This document shows, one piece after another, positions 1 to 8,598 of a DNA stretch of 64,000 bases; the stretch's first letter is position 1; each line of letters opens with the position of its first letter. The notes beneath the pieces were generated by a model, which searched no databases, had not been told where the DNA came from, and worked only from the letters and a program-made list of their open reading frames with translations. Location: contig RZZX01000003.1 in assembly GCA_009929715.1 (NCBI GenBank), positions 1 to 64,000 on the forward strand, written 5' to 3'. The stretch is from Bacteroidia bacterium (GTDB taxonomy: Bacteria > Bacteroidota > Bacteroidia > Bacteroidales > Bacteroidaceae). A program made the translations under genes and the position numbers.

Positions 1-2
1 TG

Positions 3-845
3 AGGGTTCAAGTGGGTTCCTTGGAACGCATCATTCGGGACTTTAATCTCTTCGATGTGAAAGAGGAGGGATTCTGTTCTTACGAGCTGATGGATCAACT
101 TGAGGCACGCCTGAAAGCAATAGAAAGAGGCAAATTAAGGAATTCAACGAAGAATGATTCTCCGTTAAAAAACACGCCTACTAATAATCAGAATAACAGC
201 CATTTAGGTGTCACTAACGCGGACGCGTGTTTATCATCATCATCATCATCAATAAATATATTAAATTCAAATGAAGAAAGAAAGAATGAAGATACTCCCC
301 CAACAGAACAACCTAATTTGGCATCTGAGTATCCGGCACTTCAACCCATCAAAACTCTCGATGTCTTGCTCGAAGAGATGATCAATGCAGATTACTACAT
401 GGAAAATGTGGCTTTACATTCGGGCATGGGACAACTGTTTTTGGAGAAAAAAGAACGCATTGTGGAGTTGTTTAAATCGCATATTTGTTTGCAAGGAAAA
501 CAAAATTCATTATTCTCCGAACAAGATATTCGCTCCTACTTTACCAATTTTTCTCGGATGGGGAGTATCACTATCCGACAAGTTAAGCGCATTCTTGAGG
601 TAGAGCAGCGTGACGGGCATCAGCTCACTCTTCAGGACACCGCCGAGATGGCGGAAGTTTACGAGGTGAAGGAGAAGCCGGGCTCGGTTCCCATAGTGCC
701 AGAGGAGGAAGACCCTTATCGGTTTGAACAGCGTGATGAAGAGGGCAACAGATACTACTCTACCACAATCATCCCGCCCGAAGCCCCACCGCGTCCCTCG
801 CAGTACTCCATTTGGCACATCAAACTCAACAAATGGACCTACTAG
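3..845 (+). CDS. DUF4373/Lin1244-like domain protein, 5' end truncated by the window
   Basis: The frame stays open upstream of the GTG at 12 to the window edge. The N-terminus resembles the DUF4373-type replication-associated family, and the linker is poly-Ser. Confidence 0.5.
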   Translation, partial: RVQVGSLERIIRDFNLFDVKEEGFCSYELMDQLEARLKAIERGKLRNSTKNDSPLKNTPTNNQNNSHLGVTNADACLSSSSSSINILNSNEERKNEDTPPTEQPNLASEYPALQPIKTLDVLLEEMINADYYMENVALHSGMGQLFLEKKERIVELFKSHICLQGKQNSLFSEQDIRSYFTNFSRMGSITIRQVKRILEVEQRDGHQLTLQDTAEMAEVYEVKEKPGSVPIVPEEEDPYRFEQRDEEGNRYYSTTIIPPEAPPRPSQYSIWHIKLNKWTY

Positions 846-1063
846 CAGGCTCCACACGCACACACATCGATGCCTCAAAAAGACGATGAACCTTTCAACA
901 GCAATGAATGAATGAATCAAGCTACCTATCAGGAGAATTTTTCGGGCTGATAGAACGGATTGGTGGAATTTTAAACGGCATAGCTGGTGCGTGCAAAGAT
1001 AGAAATAGTACCACTCGATTAAGAATAAAAGCACGTTTTAAGAATAATCTAAGAAAAGTTTCG

Positions 1064-1071
1064 TATTTTTG
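1064..1071 (+). promoter_or_regulatory. Bacteroidetes -7 box (TATTTTTG) for lysS
   Basis: Match to TAnnTTTG about 30 nt upstream of the lysS ATG. Confidence 0.6.
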
Positions 1072-1100
1072 CCCACAAAATCGTGTTAATACAGAACGAA

Positions 1101-2828
1101 ATGAACATATTAGAACTAAGTGAACAGGAAATAATCAGACGTAACAGTCTGAATGAACTTCGTGCGATGGGGATCGATCCTTATCCCGCAGCAGAGTATG
1201 TAACCAATGCTTTCTCCACTGATATTAAAGCTGAATTTAAAGACGAAGACGAACCACGTAAGGTGACTATTGCCGGACGTATGATGAGCCGACGTGTCAT
1301 GGGTAAGGCTTCATTCGTTGAACTTCAGGACTCTAAAGGTCGCATCCAAGTGTATGTCACTCGCGATGATATCTGCCCAGGAGAGGATAAAGAGATGTAC
1401 AATGCGGTCTTCAAACGCCTGCTCGACTTAGGTGATTATATCGGCATCGAGGGGTTTGTGTTCCGTACACAAATGGGCGAAATCAGTGTGCATGCTCAGA
1501 AACTCACGGTACTGGCTAAATCGATTAAACCGCTTCCTATCGTTAAATATAAAGATGGCGTGGCTTACGACTCGTTCGAGGACCCGGAAATGCGCTACCG
1601 CCAACGGTATGTGGACTTGGCCGTGAACGAGGGTATCAAGGATATCTTCGTAAAACGTACCAAGGTCTATAACTCCATGCGTGAGTATTTCAACTCGAAA
1701 GAGTATATGGAGGTGGAAACACCGGTGCTACAACCCATCCCCGGCGGAGCAGCTGCTCGCCCGTTTATCACGCATCATAACACGCTGGATATGCCGCTTT
1801 ATCTTCGTATTGCCAATGAACTTTACTTGAAAAGACTGATCGTAGGCGGATTCGAAGGGGTGTATGAGTTCTCTAAAAACTTCCGAAACGAGGGTATGGA
1901 CCGTACACATAATCCGGAATTTACAGCCATGGAGATTTATGTGGCGTACAAGGATTATAACTGGATGATGGAGTTTACCGAAAATATGATCGATAAGATT
2001 TGTATGGACGTGAACGGTACGCACGAGGTGAAAGTGGGCGACCACGTGATCAACTTCAAAGCGCCTTACAAACGGGTCACAATGCTCGACTCTATCAAGG
2101 AGTTTACCGGTCATGACCTCACAGGAATGAGTGAGGAGGAGATCCGGAAAATCTGCCAACTGATGAACATGGAGGTGGATGAGTCAATGGGAAAAGGGAA
2201 ACTGATCGATGAGATCTTCGGAGAATTCTGCGAAGGAAATTATATACAACCGACATTTATCACGGATTATCCGGTGGAGATGTCGCCACTAACAAAACGA
2301 CACCGCAACAACCCGGAACTGACTGAACGTTTTGAGCTGATGGTGAATGGCAAGGAGCTGGCCAACGCTTACTCGGAGCTGAATGACCCTATCGACCAGC
2401 TGGGACGGTTCCAAGAACAACTGCAACTGAGTGAGAAGGGCGATGATGAAGCGATGTTTATCGACATGGACTTTGTACGGGCACTGGAATATGGTATGCC
2501 GCCAACATCGGGTATGGGTATCGGTATGGACCGCTTGGTGATGCTGATGACGGGACAAACGGCTATCCAAGAGGTGCTGTTCTTCCCACAAATGAGACCG
2601 GAAAAGGTGGTTAAGAAGGATCCGGCTACTAAATATGAACCATTGGGCATCTCAGAGGAGTGGGTGGCTGTGATCCAAAAGGCGGGATACAACTTGCTGG
2701 AGGACCTCAAGAGTGTAAACCCACAGAAATTGCACCAGGATATCTGTGGACTGAATAAGAAATATAAGTTGGAACTAACTAACCCGACCGTGAACGAGGT
2801 GACCGAATGGGTAAATAAACTTAATTGA
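1101..2828 (+). CDS. lysS: Lysine--tRNA ligase, class II
   Basis: Full-length LysS with OB-fold and class II motifs (FRNEGMDRTHNPEFT, GMGIGMDRLVM). ATG at 1101 preferred over GTG at 1083. Confidence 0.97.
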   Translation: MNILELSEQEIIRRNSLNELRAMGIDPYPAAEYVTNAFSTDIKAEFKDEDEPRKVTIAGRMMSRRVMGKASFVELQDSKGRIQVYVTRDDICPGEDKEMYNAVFKRLLDLGDYIGIEGFVFRTQMGEISVHAQKLTVLAKSIKPLPIVKYKDGVAYDSFEDPEMRYRQRYVDLAVNEGIKDIFVKRTKVYNSMREYFNSKEYMEVETPVLQPIPGGAAARPFITHHNTLDMPLYLRIANELYLKRLIVGGFEGVYEFSKNFRNEGMDRTHNPEFTAMEIYVAYKDYNWMMEFTENMIDKICMDVNGTHEVKVGDHVINFKAPYKRVTMLDSIKEFTGHDLTGMSEEEIRKICQLMNMEVDESMGKGKLIDEIFGEFCEGNYIQPTFITDYPVEMSPLTKRHRNNPELTERFELMVNGKELANAYSELNDPIDQLGRFQEQLQLSEKGDDEAMFIDMDFVRALEYGMPPTSGMGIGMDRLVMLMTGQTAIQEVLFFPQMRPEKVVKKDPATKYEPLGISEEWVAVIQKAGYNLLEDLKSVNPQKLHQDICGLNKKYKLELTNPTVNEVTEWVNKLN

Positions 2829-2896
2829 ACAATAAATTAAGAACGAAGAGGAGGCTCTTCTTTTCTCAATTTTCATTTATCAATTATTAATTTAAT

Positions 2897-3892
2897 ATGA
2901 AATTACCCGGTAAGATAGCGATAATGGGCGGCGGAAGCTGGGCTACAGCCATTGCAAAAATGTGCTTGTCACAAGCGGACTCTATAAGCTGGTACATGCG
3001 TCGAGAAGATCGTATCAAGGAGTTTAAAAGACTTGGACATAACCCGGCTTACCTCACAAGTGTCCGTTTCGACACCAAGCGTATCAACTTTAGCTCGGAT
3101 ATTAACAGCATCGTGAGGGAGTCTGATACACTCATTTTCGTTACTCCTTCTCCTTATCTGAAGGTGCACTTGAAAAAGCTGAAGACGAAGATTAAGGATA
3201 AGTTTATAATCACTGCTATCAAAGGAATCGTTCCCGATGATAACATCATTGTTTCTGAATATTTCACTAGGGAGTATAAGGTGCCACCCGAGAATATCGC
3301 GGTATTGGCGGGCCCGTGCCACGCCGAGGAGGTAGCACTGGAACGGTTGTCGTACCTCACCATCGCTTGCCCGGATCGAAATAAGGCGCGTGTCTTTGCC
3401 GATTCGCTGAGTGGCAACTACATCAAAACGTCTGTGAGTGATGATGTGGTGGGAATAGAGTATAGCTCGGTTCTGAAGAATGTCTATGCCATCGCAGCGG
3501 GTATCTGTAGCGGACTGAAGTATGGAGACAACTTCCAAGCGGTGCTGATCTCGAATGCTATCCAGGAGATGAATCGCTTCTTGAATACGGTGCATCCACT
3601 GGATCGTAATGTGAATGAATCGGTCTATCTGGGCGATTTATTGGTAACGGGGTATTCTAACTTTAGCCGAAACAGAACGTTCGGCTCAATGATAGGCAAA
3701 GGGTATTCGGTTAAAAGTGCGCAGATCGAAATGGAGATGATAGCAGAGGGGTACTTTGGTACCAAATGTATCAAGGAGATCAATAAGTATCACCATGTGA
3801 ATATGCCAATTCTTGATGCGGTTTATAATATCTTGTATGAACGGATTTCTCCGGTTATCGAGATCAAACTGCTCACGGATTCTTTTAGATAA
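2897..3892 (+). CDS. gpsA: NAD(P)H-dependent glycerol-3-phosphate dehydrogenase
   Basis: N-terminal Rossmann motif GGGSWATAIAK; AGPCHAEEVA and GLKYGDNFQAVL motifs. Confidence 0.93.
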   Translation: MKLPGKIAIMGGGSWATAIAKMCLSQADSISWYMRREDRIKEFKRLGHNPAYLTSVRFDTKRINFSSDINSIVRESDTLIFVTPSPYLKVHLKKLKTKIKDKFIITAIKGIVPDDNIIVSEYFTREYKVPPENIAVLAGPCHAEEVALERLSYLTIACPDRNKARVFADSLSGNYIKTSVSDDVVGIEYSSVLKNVYAIAAGICSGLKYGDNFQAVLISNAIQEMNRFLNTVHPLDRNVNESVYLGDLLVTGYSNFSRNRTFGSMIGKGYSVKSAQIEMEMIAEGYFGTKCIKEINKYHHVNMPILDAVYNILYERISPVIEIKLLTDSFR

Positions 3893-3912
3893 ACCTATAA
3901 GAGTAAAAAGAT

Positions 3913-5250
3913 ATGATTAGTTTAAACATCGAAAAAACAGGGGATTTGATCTCCAAAGAGGCGATTGCTGCGTATGAATCGTCAGTGAAAGAGGCTCAGG
4001 TTAAACTCGAAAAGGGTACGGGCTTGGGCAACGACTTTTTAGGTTGGCTGCACCTGCCGTCATCGATCACACAGGCTCACTTAACGGAGCTTCAAACAAC
4101 GGCCAAACTGCTTAGAGAGCAGTGTGACGTGGTTGTGGTTGCGGGCATCGGCGGAAGTTACTTGGGAGCACGCGCCGTGATCGAGGCGTTATCGAACAGC
4201 TTCACTTGGTTGCAGGAGAAGAGGGAGAGCCCGATCATGATTTATGCCGGACACAACATCGGTGAGGATTATTTGCATGAACTGACTGAGTTCTTAAAAG
4301 ATAAAAAATTTGGGGTGATCAACATCTCTAAATCGGGCACAACGACCGAAACGGCTCTGGCGTTCCGCTTGCTGAAAAAACAGTGTGAGGACCAACGGGG
4401 AAAAGCGGTGGCTAAACAGGTTATCGTGGCGGTAACGGATGCGCAAAAAGGGGCTGCCCGGGTCACTGCTGATCAGGAGGGGTATCAGACGTTTGTCATT
4501 CCCGATAATGTGGGGGGACGTTTCTCGGTGCTTACTCCGGTGGGCTTGCTGCCTATCGCAGTAGCTGGATTTGACATCGAACGCTTAGTGGCCGGTGCTG
4601 CCGACATGGAGAAGGCGTGTGGTAGCGAGGTGCCGTTTGCCGAAAATCCGGCAGCAATTTATGCGGCTACACGTAATGAGCTTTATAAACAAGGTAAGAA
4701 GATCGAAATCTTGGTGAACTACAACCCGAAACTGCACTACGTGAATGAGTGGTGGAAACAGCTTTACGGAGAGTCGGAAGGTAAAGAGAATAAGGGTATT
4801 TTCCCAGCAGCGGTGGACTTCTCGACGGATCTTCACTCTATGGGACAGTGGATCCAAGAGGGTGAACGGATTATCTTCGAAACGGTGATCTCGGTTGAGA
4901 ACCCGAACCATACGTTGACTGTGCCTTCGGATGAAGCGAACTTGGATGGACTGAACTTCTTGGCCGGCAAACGGGTGGATGAGGTGAATAAGATGGCGGA
5001 ACTGGGTACACAGTTGGCGCACGTGGATGGTGGTGTGCCTAATATGCGCATCGTGATTCCTGAACTGAGTGAGTATAGCATCGGACAGTTGCTCTATTTC
5101 TTTGAAAAGGCGTGCGGTATCAGCGGGTATTTGTTGGGCGTGAATCCTTTCAACCAACCGGGGGTAGAGGCGTACAAGAAGAATATGTTTGCGCTGCTTA
5201 ATAAACCGGGATACGAAGAGGAGTCTAAAGCGATTCGGGCTAGACTGTAA
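3913..5250 (+). CDS. pgi: Glucose-6-phosphate isomerase
   Basis: PGI signatures ([36 protein letters not shown]). Confidence 0.97.
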   Translation: MISLNIEKTGDLISKEAIAAYESSVKEAQVKLEKGTGLGNDFLGWLHLPSSITQAHLTELQTTAKLLREQCDVVVVAGIGGSYLGARAVIEALSNSFTWLQEKRESPIMIYAGHNIGEDYLHELTEFLKDKKFGVINISKSGTTTETALAFRLLKKQCEDQRGKAVAKQVIVAVTDAQKGAARVTADQEGYQTFVIPDNVGGRFSVLTPVGLLPIAVAGFDIERLVAGAADMEKACGSEVPFAENPAAIYAATRNELYKQGKKIEILVNYNPKLHYVNEWWKQLYGESEGKENKGIFPAAVDFSTDLHSMGQWIQEGERIIFETVISVENPNHTLTVPSDEANLDGLNFLAGKRVDEVNKMAELGTQLAHVDGGVPNMRIVIPELSEYSIGQLLYFFEKACGISGYLLGVNPFNQPGVEAYKKNMFALLNKPGYEEESKAIRARL

Positions 5251-5281
5251 TGAAACAAAACGGTTAACAGAAAAAATAGCA

Positions 5282-5316
5282 GGGGGATGTACCGATTGGG
5301 GAACATCCCCCTCTCT
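5282..5316 (+). terminator. Rho-independent terminator after pgi
   Basis: GGGGGATGT ... ACATCCCCC stem followed by a T-rich stretch. Confidence 0.75.
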
Positions 5317-5396
5317 TTTAGGGTCTGAAGGAGAAAGGAACAACAAGAACCGATCGCCTTTATGGACGGATTATTTCTAAATGCGTAAAAAAGTGG

Positions 5397-5404
5397 TACC
5401 TTTG
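5397..5404 (+). promoter_or_regulatory. -7 box TACCTTTG for the HAD gene, inside inverted repeat GTGGTAC-CTTT-GTACCAC (5393-5410)
   Basis: TAnnTTTG match embedded in a 7-bp-arm dyad. Confidence 0.6.
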
Positions 5405-5413
5405 TACCACAGT

Positions 5414-5490
5414 AGTTAGTTAGGTGGTTTATCTGTTAGTTAGTTAGCTAGTTTATCTGTTAGTTAGTTAGCTAGTTTATCTGTTAGTTA
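5414..5490 (+). repeat. 24-bp tandem repeat, about 3.2 copies (AGTTAGTTAGCTAGTTTATCTGTT)
   Basis: Copies at 5414-5437, 5438-5461, 5462-5485 and partial 5486-5490. The last two full copies are identical; the first has two differences. Confidence 0.95.
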
Positions 5491-5506
5491 ATCAATCGAA
5501 AGTTAT

Positions 5507-6190
5507 ATGTTTGAAAGAAAGAAACTAAAATCGGTCTTGTTCGATATGGATGGGGTGTTATTCGACTCCATGCCTTATCACTCGGAATCGTGGCACAATA
5601 CCCTGAAATCGGTCGGGTTAACTCTTAGCCGCGAAGAGGCTTACATGCACGAAGGGCGCACCGGCTCGTCGACCATCAACATCGTCTTCCAACGTGAACG
5701 TGGTCGGGAAGCAACTCCCGAAGAGATAGAGGCCATTTACCGAAAAAAGAGTCTGGAGTTCAACGCTTACCCGGAGGCGGAGCAAATGCCGGGTGCTTGG
5801 GAATTGCTGCAAAAGGTGAAAAATAGCGGGCTAGTGCCAACGGTTGTGACTGGTTCTGGTCAAGTGTCCTTGCTGGAACGACTGGAACACCACTTCCCCG
5901 GTATGTTCCAAAAGGAACTGATGGTAACGGCTTTCGACGTGAAGTATGGTAAACCTCACCCGGAACCTTACTTGATGGCTCTCCAAAAGGGGGGATTGAA
6001 ACCGCATGAGGCCATCGTGGTAGAGAATGCTCCACTAGGGGTGGAATCGGCTCACCGAGCGGGAATATTCACCATCGCGGTCAATACCGGACCTCTGGAC
6101 GGTCAGGTGCTGCTCGATGCCGGAGCTGATCTGCTCTTCCCTTCGATGATGGAACTTTATAAAGGATGGGAGGAGATCTTTAAAGGATGA
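5507..6190 (+). CDS. HAD family hydrolase, beta-phosphoglucomutase-like
   Basis: Motif I DMDGVLFDS, motif II TGSG, GKPHPEPYL, and VENAPLGVESA. Confidence 0.9.
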   Translation: MFERKKLKSVLFDMDGVLFDSMPYHSESWHNTLKSVGLTLSREEAYMHEGRTGSSTINIVFQRERGREATPEEIEAIYRKKSLEFNAYPEAEQMPGAWELLQKVKNSGLVPTVVTGSGQVSLLERLEHHFPGMFQKELMVTAFDVKYGKPHPEPYLMALQKGGLKPHEAIVVENAPLGVESAHRAGIFTIAVNTGPLDGQVLLDAGADLLFPSMMELYKGWEEIFKG

Positions 6191-6389
6191 GCAACAACCC
6201 ATCTTCTTGCATACCTTTGATAGGCATATCTCTTCATTTTAACACGTATGGCATCGACCTTGCCGAACCGCTCTCCTTCATCTATTTTGCGCATCAGGGC
6301 ATCGTCTTTAACAATCATCTGAATTTTAAAACCGTTATAGATAAACTGCCAACGACTTCCAGGCTCAAAATTTAAAGCAGTAAAACAAA

Positions 6390-6424
6390 ATAGGTTGTAA
6401 ATCCTTTTCGGAAATACAACCTAT
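6390..6424 (-). terminator. Stem-loop downstream of tRNA-Arg
   Basis: ATAGGTTGTA ... TACAACCTAT; on the minus strand it is followed by TTTTGTTTTA. Confidence 0.65.
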
Positions 6425-6442
6425 AAGCTAATAATTAAGTAG

Positions 6443-6515
6443 TGACCCCGGTGCGATTCAAACGCACGACCTTCAGAACCGGAATCTGACGCTCTATTCA
6501 CTAAGCTACGGAGCC
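6443..6515 (-). tRNA. tRNA-Arg (anticodon CCG)
   Basis: Cloverleaf read by eye: acceptor GGCTCCG/CGGGGTC, anticodon arm TCAGA-TTCCGGT-TCTGA, T arm GTGCG-TTTGAAT-CGCAC. Confidence 0.93.
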
Positions 6516-6738
6516 AAATCAACGCTGCAAAAGTATAAAAAAAAACAACGTCTTCCTAGAGCAACAGCCATTTTTTATCTAAAAAAAACACTTCTAGTAA
6601 GAGAGAAGAATCGACTCATGCGTCTAATAGTATCAAAATAGGGCTTTATTGCTGTTATTTTGTAAAACAGAAAAGAGAATATTATTTCTTTTTGATATAA
6701 TTTAAAGCCAAACAGCATAAAAATATCAAAAACTTATT

Positions 6739-6746
6739 TATCTTTG
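6739..6746 (+). promoter_or_regulatory. -7 box TATCTTTG for asnA
   Basis: TAnnTTTG match 22 nt upstream of the ATG. Confidence 0.6.
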
Positions 6747-6767
6747 CCGCAAACTAAATTTAAAAAC

Positions 6768-7805
6768 ATGAGTTACTTAATTAAACCGGAAACGTATAAA
6801 CCGCTACTCGATCTGAAGGAGACGGAGCTAGGTATCAAAAAAATAAAAGAGTTCTTCCAGATGAATCTTTCGTCGGAGTTGAGACTGAGAAGGGTCACCG
6901 CACCGCTGTTTGTGCTTAAAGGAATGGGGATTAATGATGACCTTAACGGCATCGAAAGAGCGGTCTCTTTTCCTATTAAGGACTTGGGGGAGGCCAATGC
7001 GGAGGTGGTGCATTCGCTGGCTAAATGGAAACGACTGACACTGGCCGATTATGGAATCGAACCGGGATATGGTATCTACACGGATATGAATGCAATCCGC
7101 GCTGATGAGGAGCTGGGCAACTTGCATTCGCTTTATGTGGATCAATGGGACTGGGAACGGGTGGTCACGGCTCAGCAACGGACTGTCGAGTTCTTAAAGG
7201 AGACGGTGAATAAGATTTATGCGGCCATGGTGCGCACGGAGTATATGGTGTATGAGATGTATCCGCAGATCAAACCGTGTCTCCCAGAAAAGATCCACTT
7301 TATCCATGCGGAAGAGTTGAGACGCCTCTACCCCACTTTGACTGCTAAAGAACGTGAAAATGAGATCTGCCAAATGTATGGGGCGGTGTTTATCATTGGC
7401 ATCGGTGCGCCTCTAGGTGATGGTAAGAAGCACGACGGAAGGGCACCGGATTATGATGATTATACCACGGATGGAGTGAATGGGTTGCCTGGACTGAATG
7501 GCGATTTGATTCTCTGGAATGGGGTGCTCGGACAGGCTATCGAGCTCTCTTCTATGGGCATAAGGGTCGATAAAAAAGCATTAAAAAGACAACTTCAGGA
7601 GGCTAATGAAGAAAAACGATTAAATTTGTACTTTCATAAGCGCTTGATGGAGGATACGCTGCCTCTCTCTATCGGAGGGGGAATAGGCCAATCGCGCTTG
7701 TGTATGTTTTATTTACGCAAAGCGCATATCGGTGAAATACAGGCTAGTATCTGGCCTCATGAGATGCGCCAAACGTGTAAAGAGTTGGGTATTTATCTTA
7801 TTTAA
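6768..7805 (+). CDS. asnA: Aspartate--ammonia ligase
   Basis: AsnA-type protein (GIYTDMNAIRADEE, GGGIGQSRLCMFYL). ATG at 6768 preferred. Confidence 0.95.
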   Translation: MSYLIKPETYKPLLDLKETELGIKKIKEFFQMNLSSELRLRRVTAPLFVLKGMGINDDLNGIERAVSFPIKDLGEANAEVVHSLAKWKRLTLADYGIEPGYGIYTDMNAIRADEELGNLHSLYVDQWDWERVVTAQQRTVEFLKETVNKIYAAMVRTEYMVYEMYPQIKPCLPEKIHFIHAEELRRLYPTLTAKERENEICQMYGAVFIIGIGAPLGDGKKHDGRAPDYDDYTTDGVNGLPGLNGDLILWNGVLGQAIELSSMGIRVDKKALKRQLQEANEEKRLNLYFHKRLMEDTLPLSIGGGIGQSRLCMFYLRKAHIGEIQASIWPHEMRQTCKELGIYLI

Positions 7806-8473
7806 TGAGCATGAATGTAGAGATTGAAGCGAGTTGGAAGGAGCAGTTACAACAGGAATTTGAAAAAGCGTATTTCCAGAAACTGACTGAGTTTGTGAGA
7901 AATGAGTATAGACAACATCTGGTTTTCCCTCCGGGAAATCTGATCTTTAATGCGTTTAATCTTTGCCCGTTTCAGGAGGTGAAGGTGGTGCTTATCGGTC
8001 AGGATCCTTATCATGGACCGGGACAGGCGCATGGGCTCTGCTTTTCAGTGAATGATGGGGTGAGATTTCCGCCTTCTTTGGTCAATATTTTTAAGGAGAT
8101 TAAGGGGGATGTGGGGACGGAGCCGCCTGCAACGGGCAATTTAACGCGCTGGGCACAGCAGGGGGTGTTGCTGCTGAATGCCACGCTTACCGTCGAGGCT
8201 CATCGGGCCGGATCGCACCAAAAAAAGGGATGGGAAACGTTTACGGATGCTGCCATACGGGCACTGGCCGAACAACGGGAGCATCTGGTGTTTATCTTGT
8301 GGGGGGCGTATGCGCAAAAGAAAGGGGCTTTTATCGACCGGGATAGGCACTTGGTGCTGACATCGGCGCACCCATCGCCTTTATCGGCGTACAACGGCTT
8401 CTTCGGCAACCAACACTTTAGTCGGACTAATGCGTATCTGAAAGCCAACGGGCAGCAGGAGATTGTTTGGTAA
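7805..8473 (+). CDS. ung: Uracil-DNA glycosylase
   Basis: GQDPYHGPGQAHGLCFSV and HPSPLSAYNGFFG motifs. Confidence 0.96.
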   Translation: MSMNVEIEASWKEQLQQEFEKAYFQKLTEFVRNEYRQHLVFPPGNLIFNAFNLCPFQEVKVVLIGQDPYHGPGQAHGLCFSVNDGVRFPPSLVNIFKEIKGDVGTEPPATGNLTRWAQQGVLLLNATLTVEAHRAGSHQKKGWETFTDAAIRALAEQREHLVFILWGAYAQKKGAFIDRDRHLVLTSAHPSPLSAYNGFFGNQHFSRTNAYLKANGQQEIVW

Positions 8474-8527
8474 ATGGTAATAACAGCAAAAGGGGAGATT
8501 GGTCTCTAAATGGTAATAACAGCAAAA
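8471..8527 (+). repeat. Direct repeat of TAAATGGTAATAACAGCAAAA, period 36 bp
   Basis: Copies at 8471-8491 and 8507-8527; the first begins at the ung stop codon. Confidence 0.9.
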
Positions 8528-8570
8528 AAGGGGGGCACTTTAAAGTTAAAGTGCCCCCTCTTTTTTTTGC
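8524..8570. terminator. Bidirectional terminator between ung and the lptD-like gene
   Basis: AAAAAAGGGGGGCACTTTAA / TTAAAGTGCCCCCTCTTTTTTTT stem with A/T tracts on both sides. Confidence 0.85.
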
Positions 8571-8598
8571 TGTTGTTGGCCAACTGCTTTTCAGGATT

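Noticed and set aside
2969-3595. 208-aa ORF on the - strand
   Set aside because: Antisense to gpsA; composition typical of reverse-strand artefacts.
4585-5346. 253-aa ORF on the - strand
   Set aside because: Antisense to pgi and running through its terminator; shadow ORF.
6187-6375. 62-aa ORF overlapping the end of the HAD gene
   Set aside because: No domain, no signal, and it lies in the intergenic 3' region before the tRNA. Not supported as a gene.
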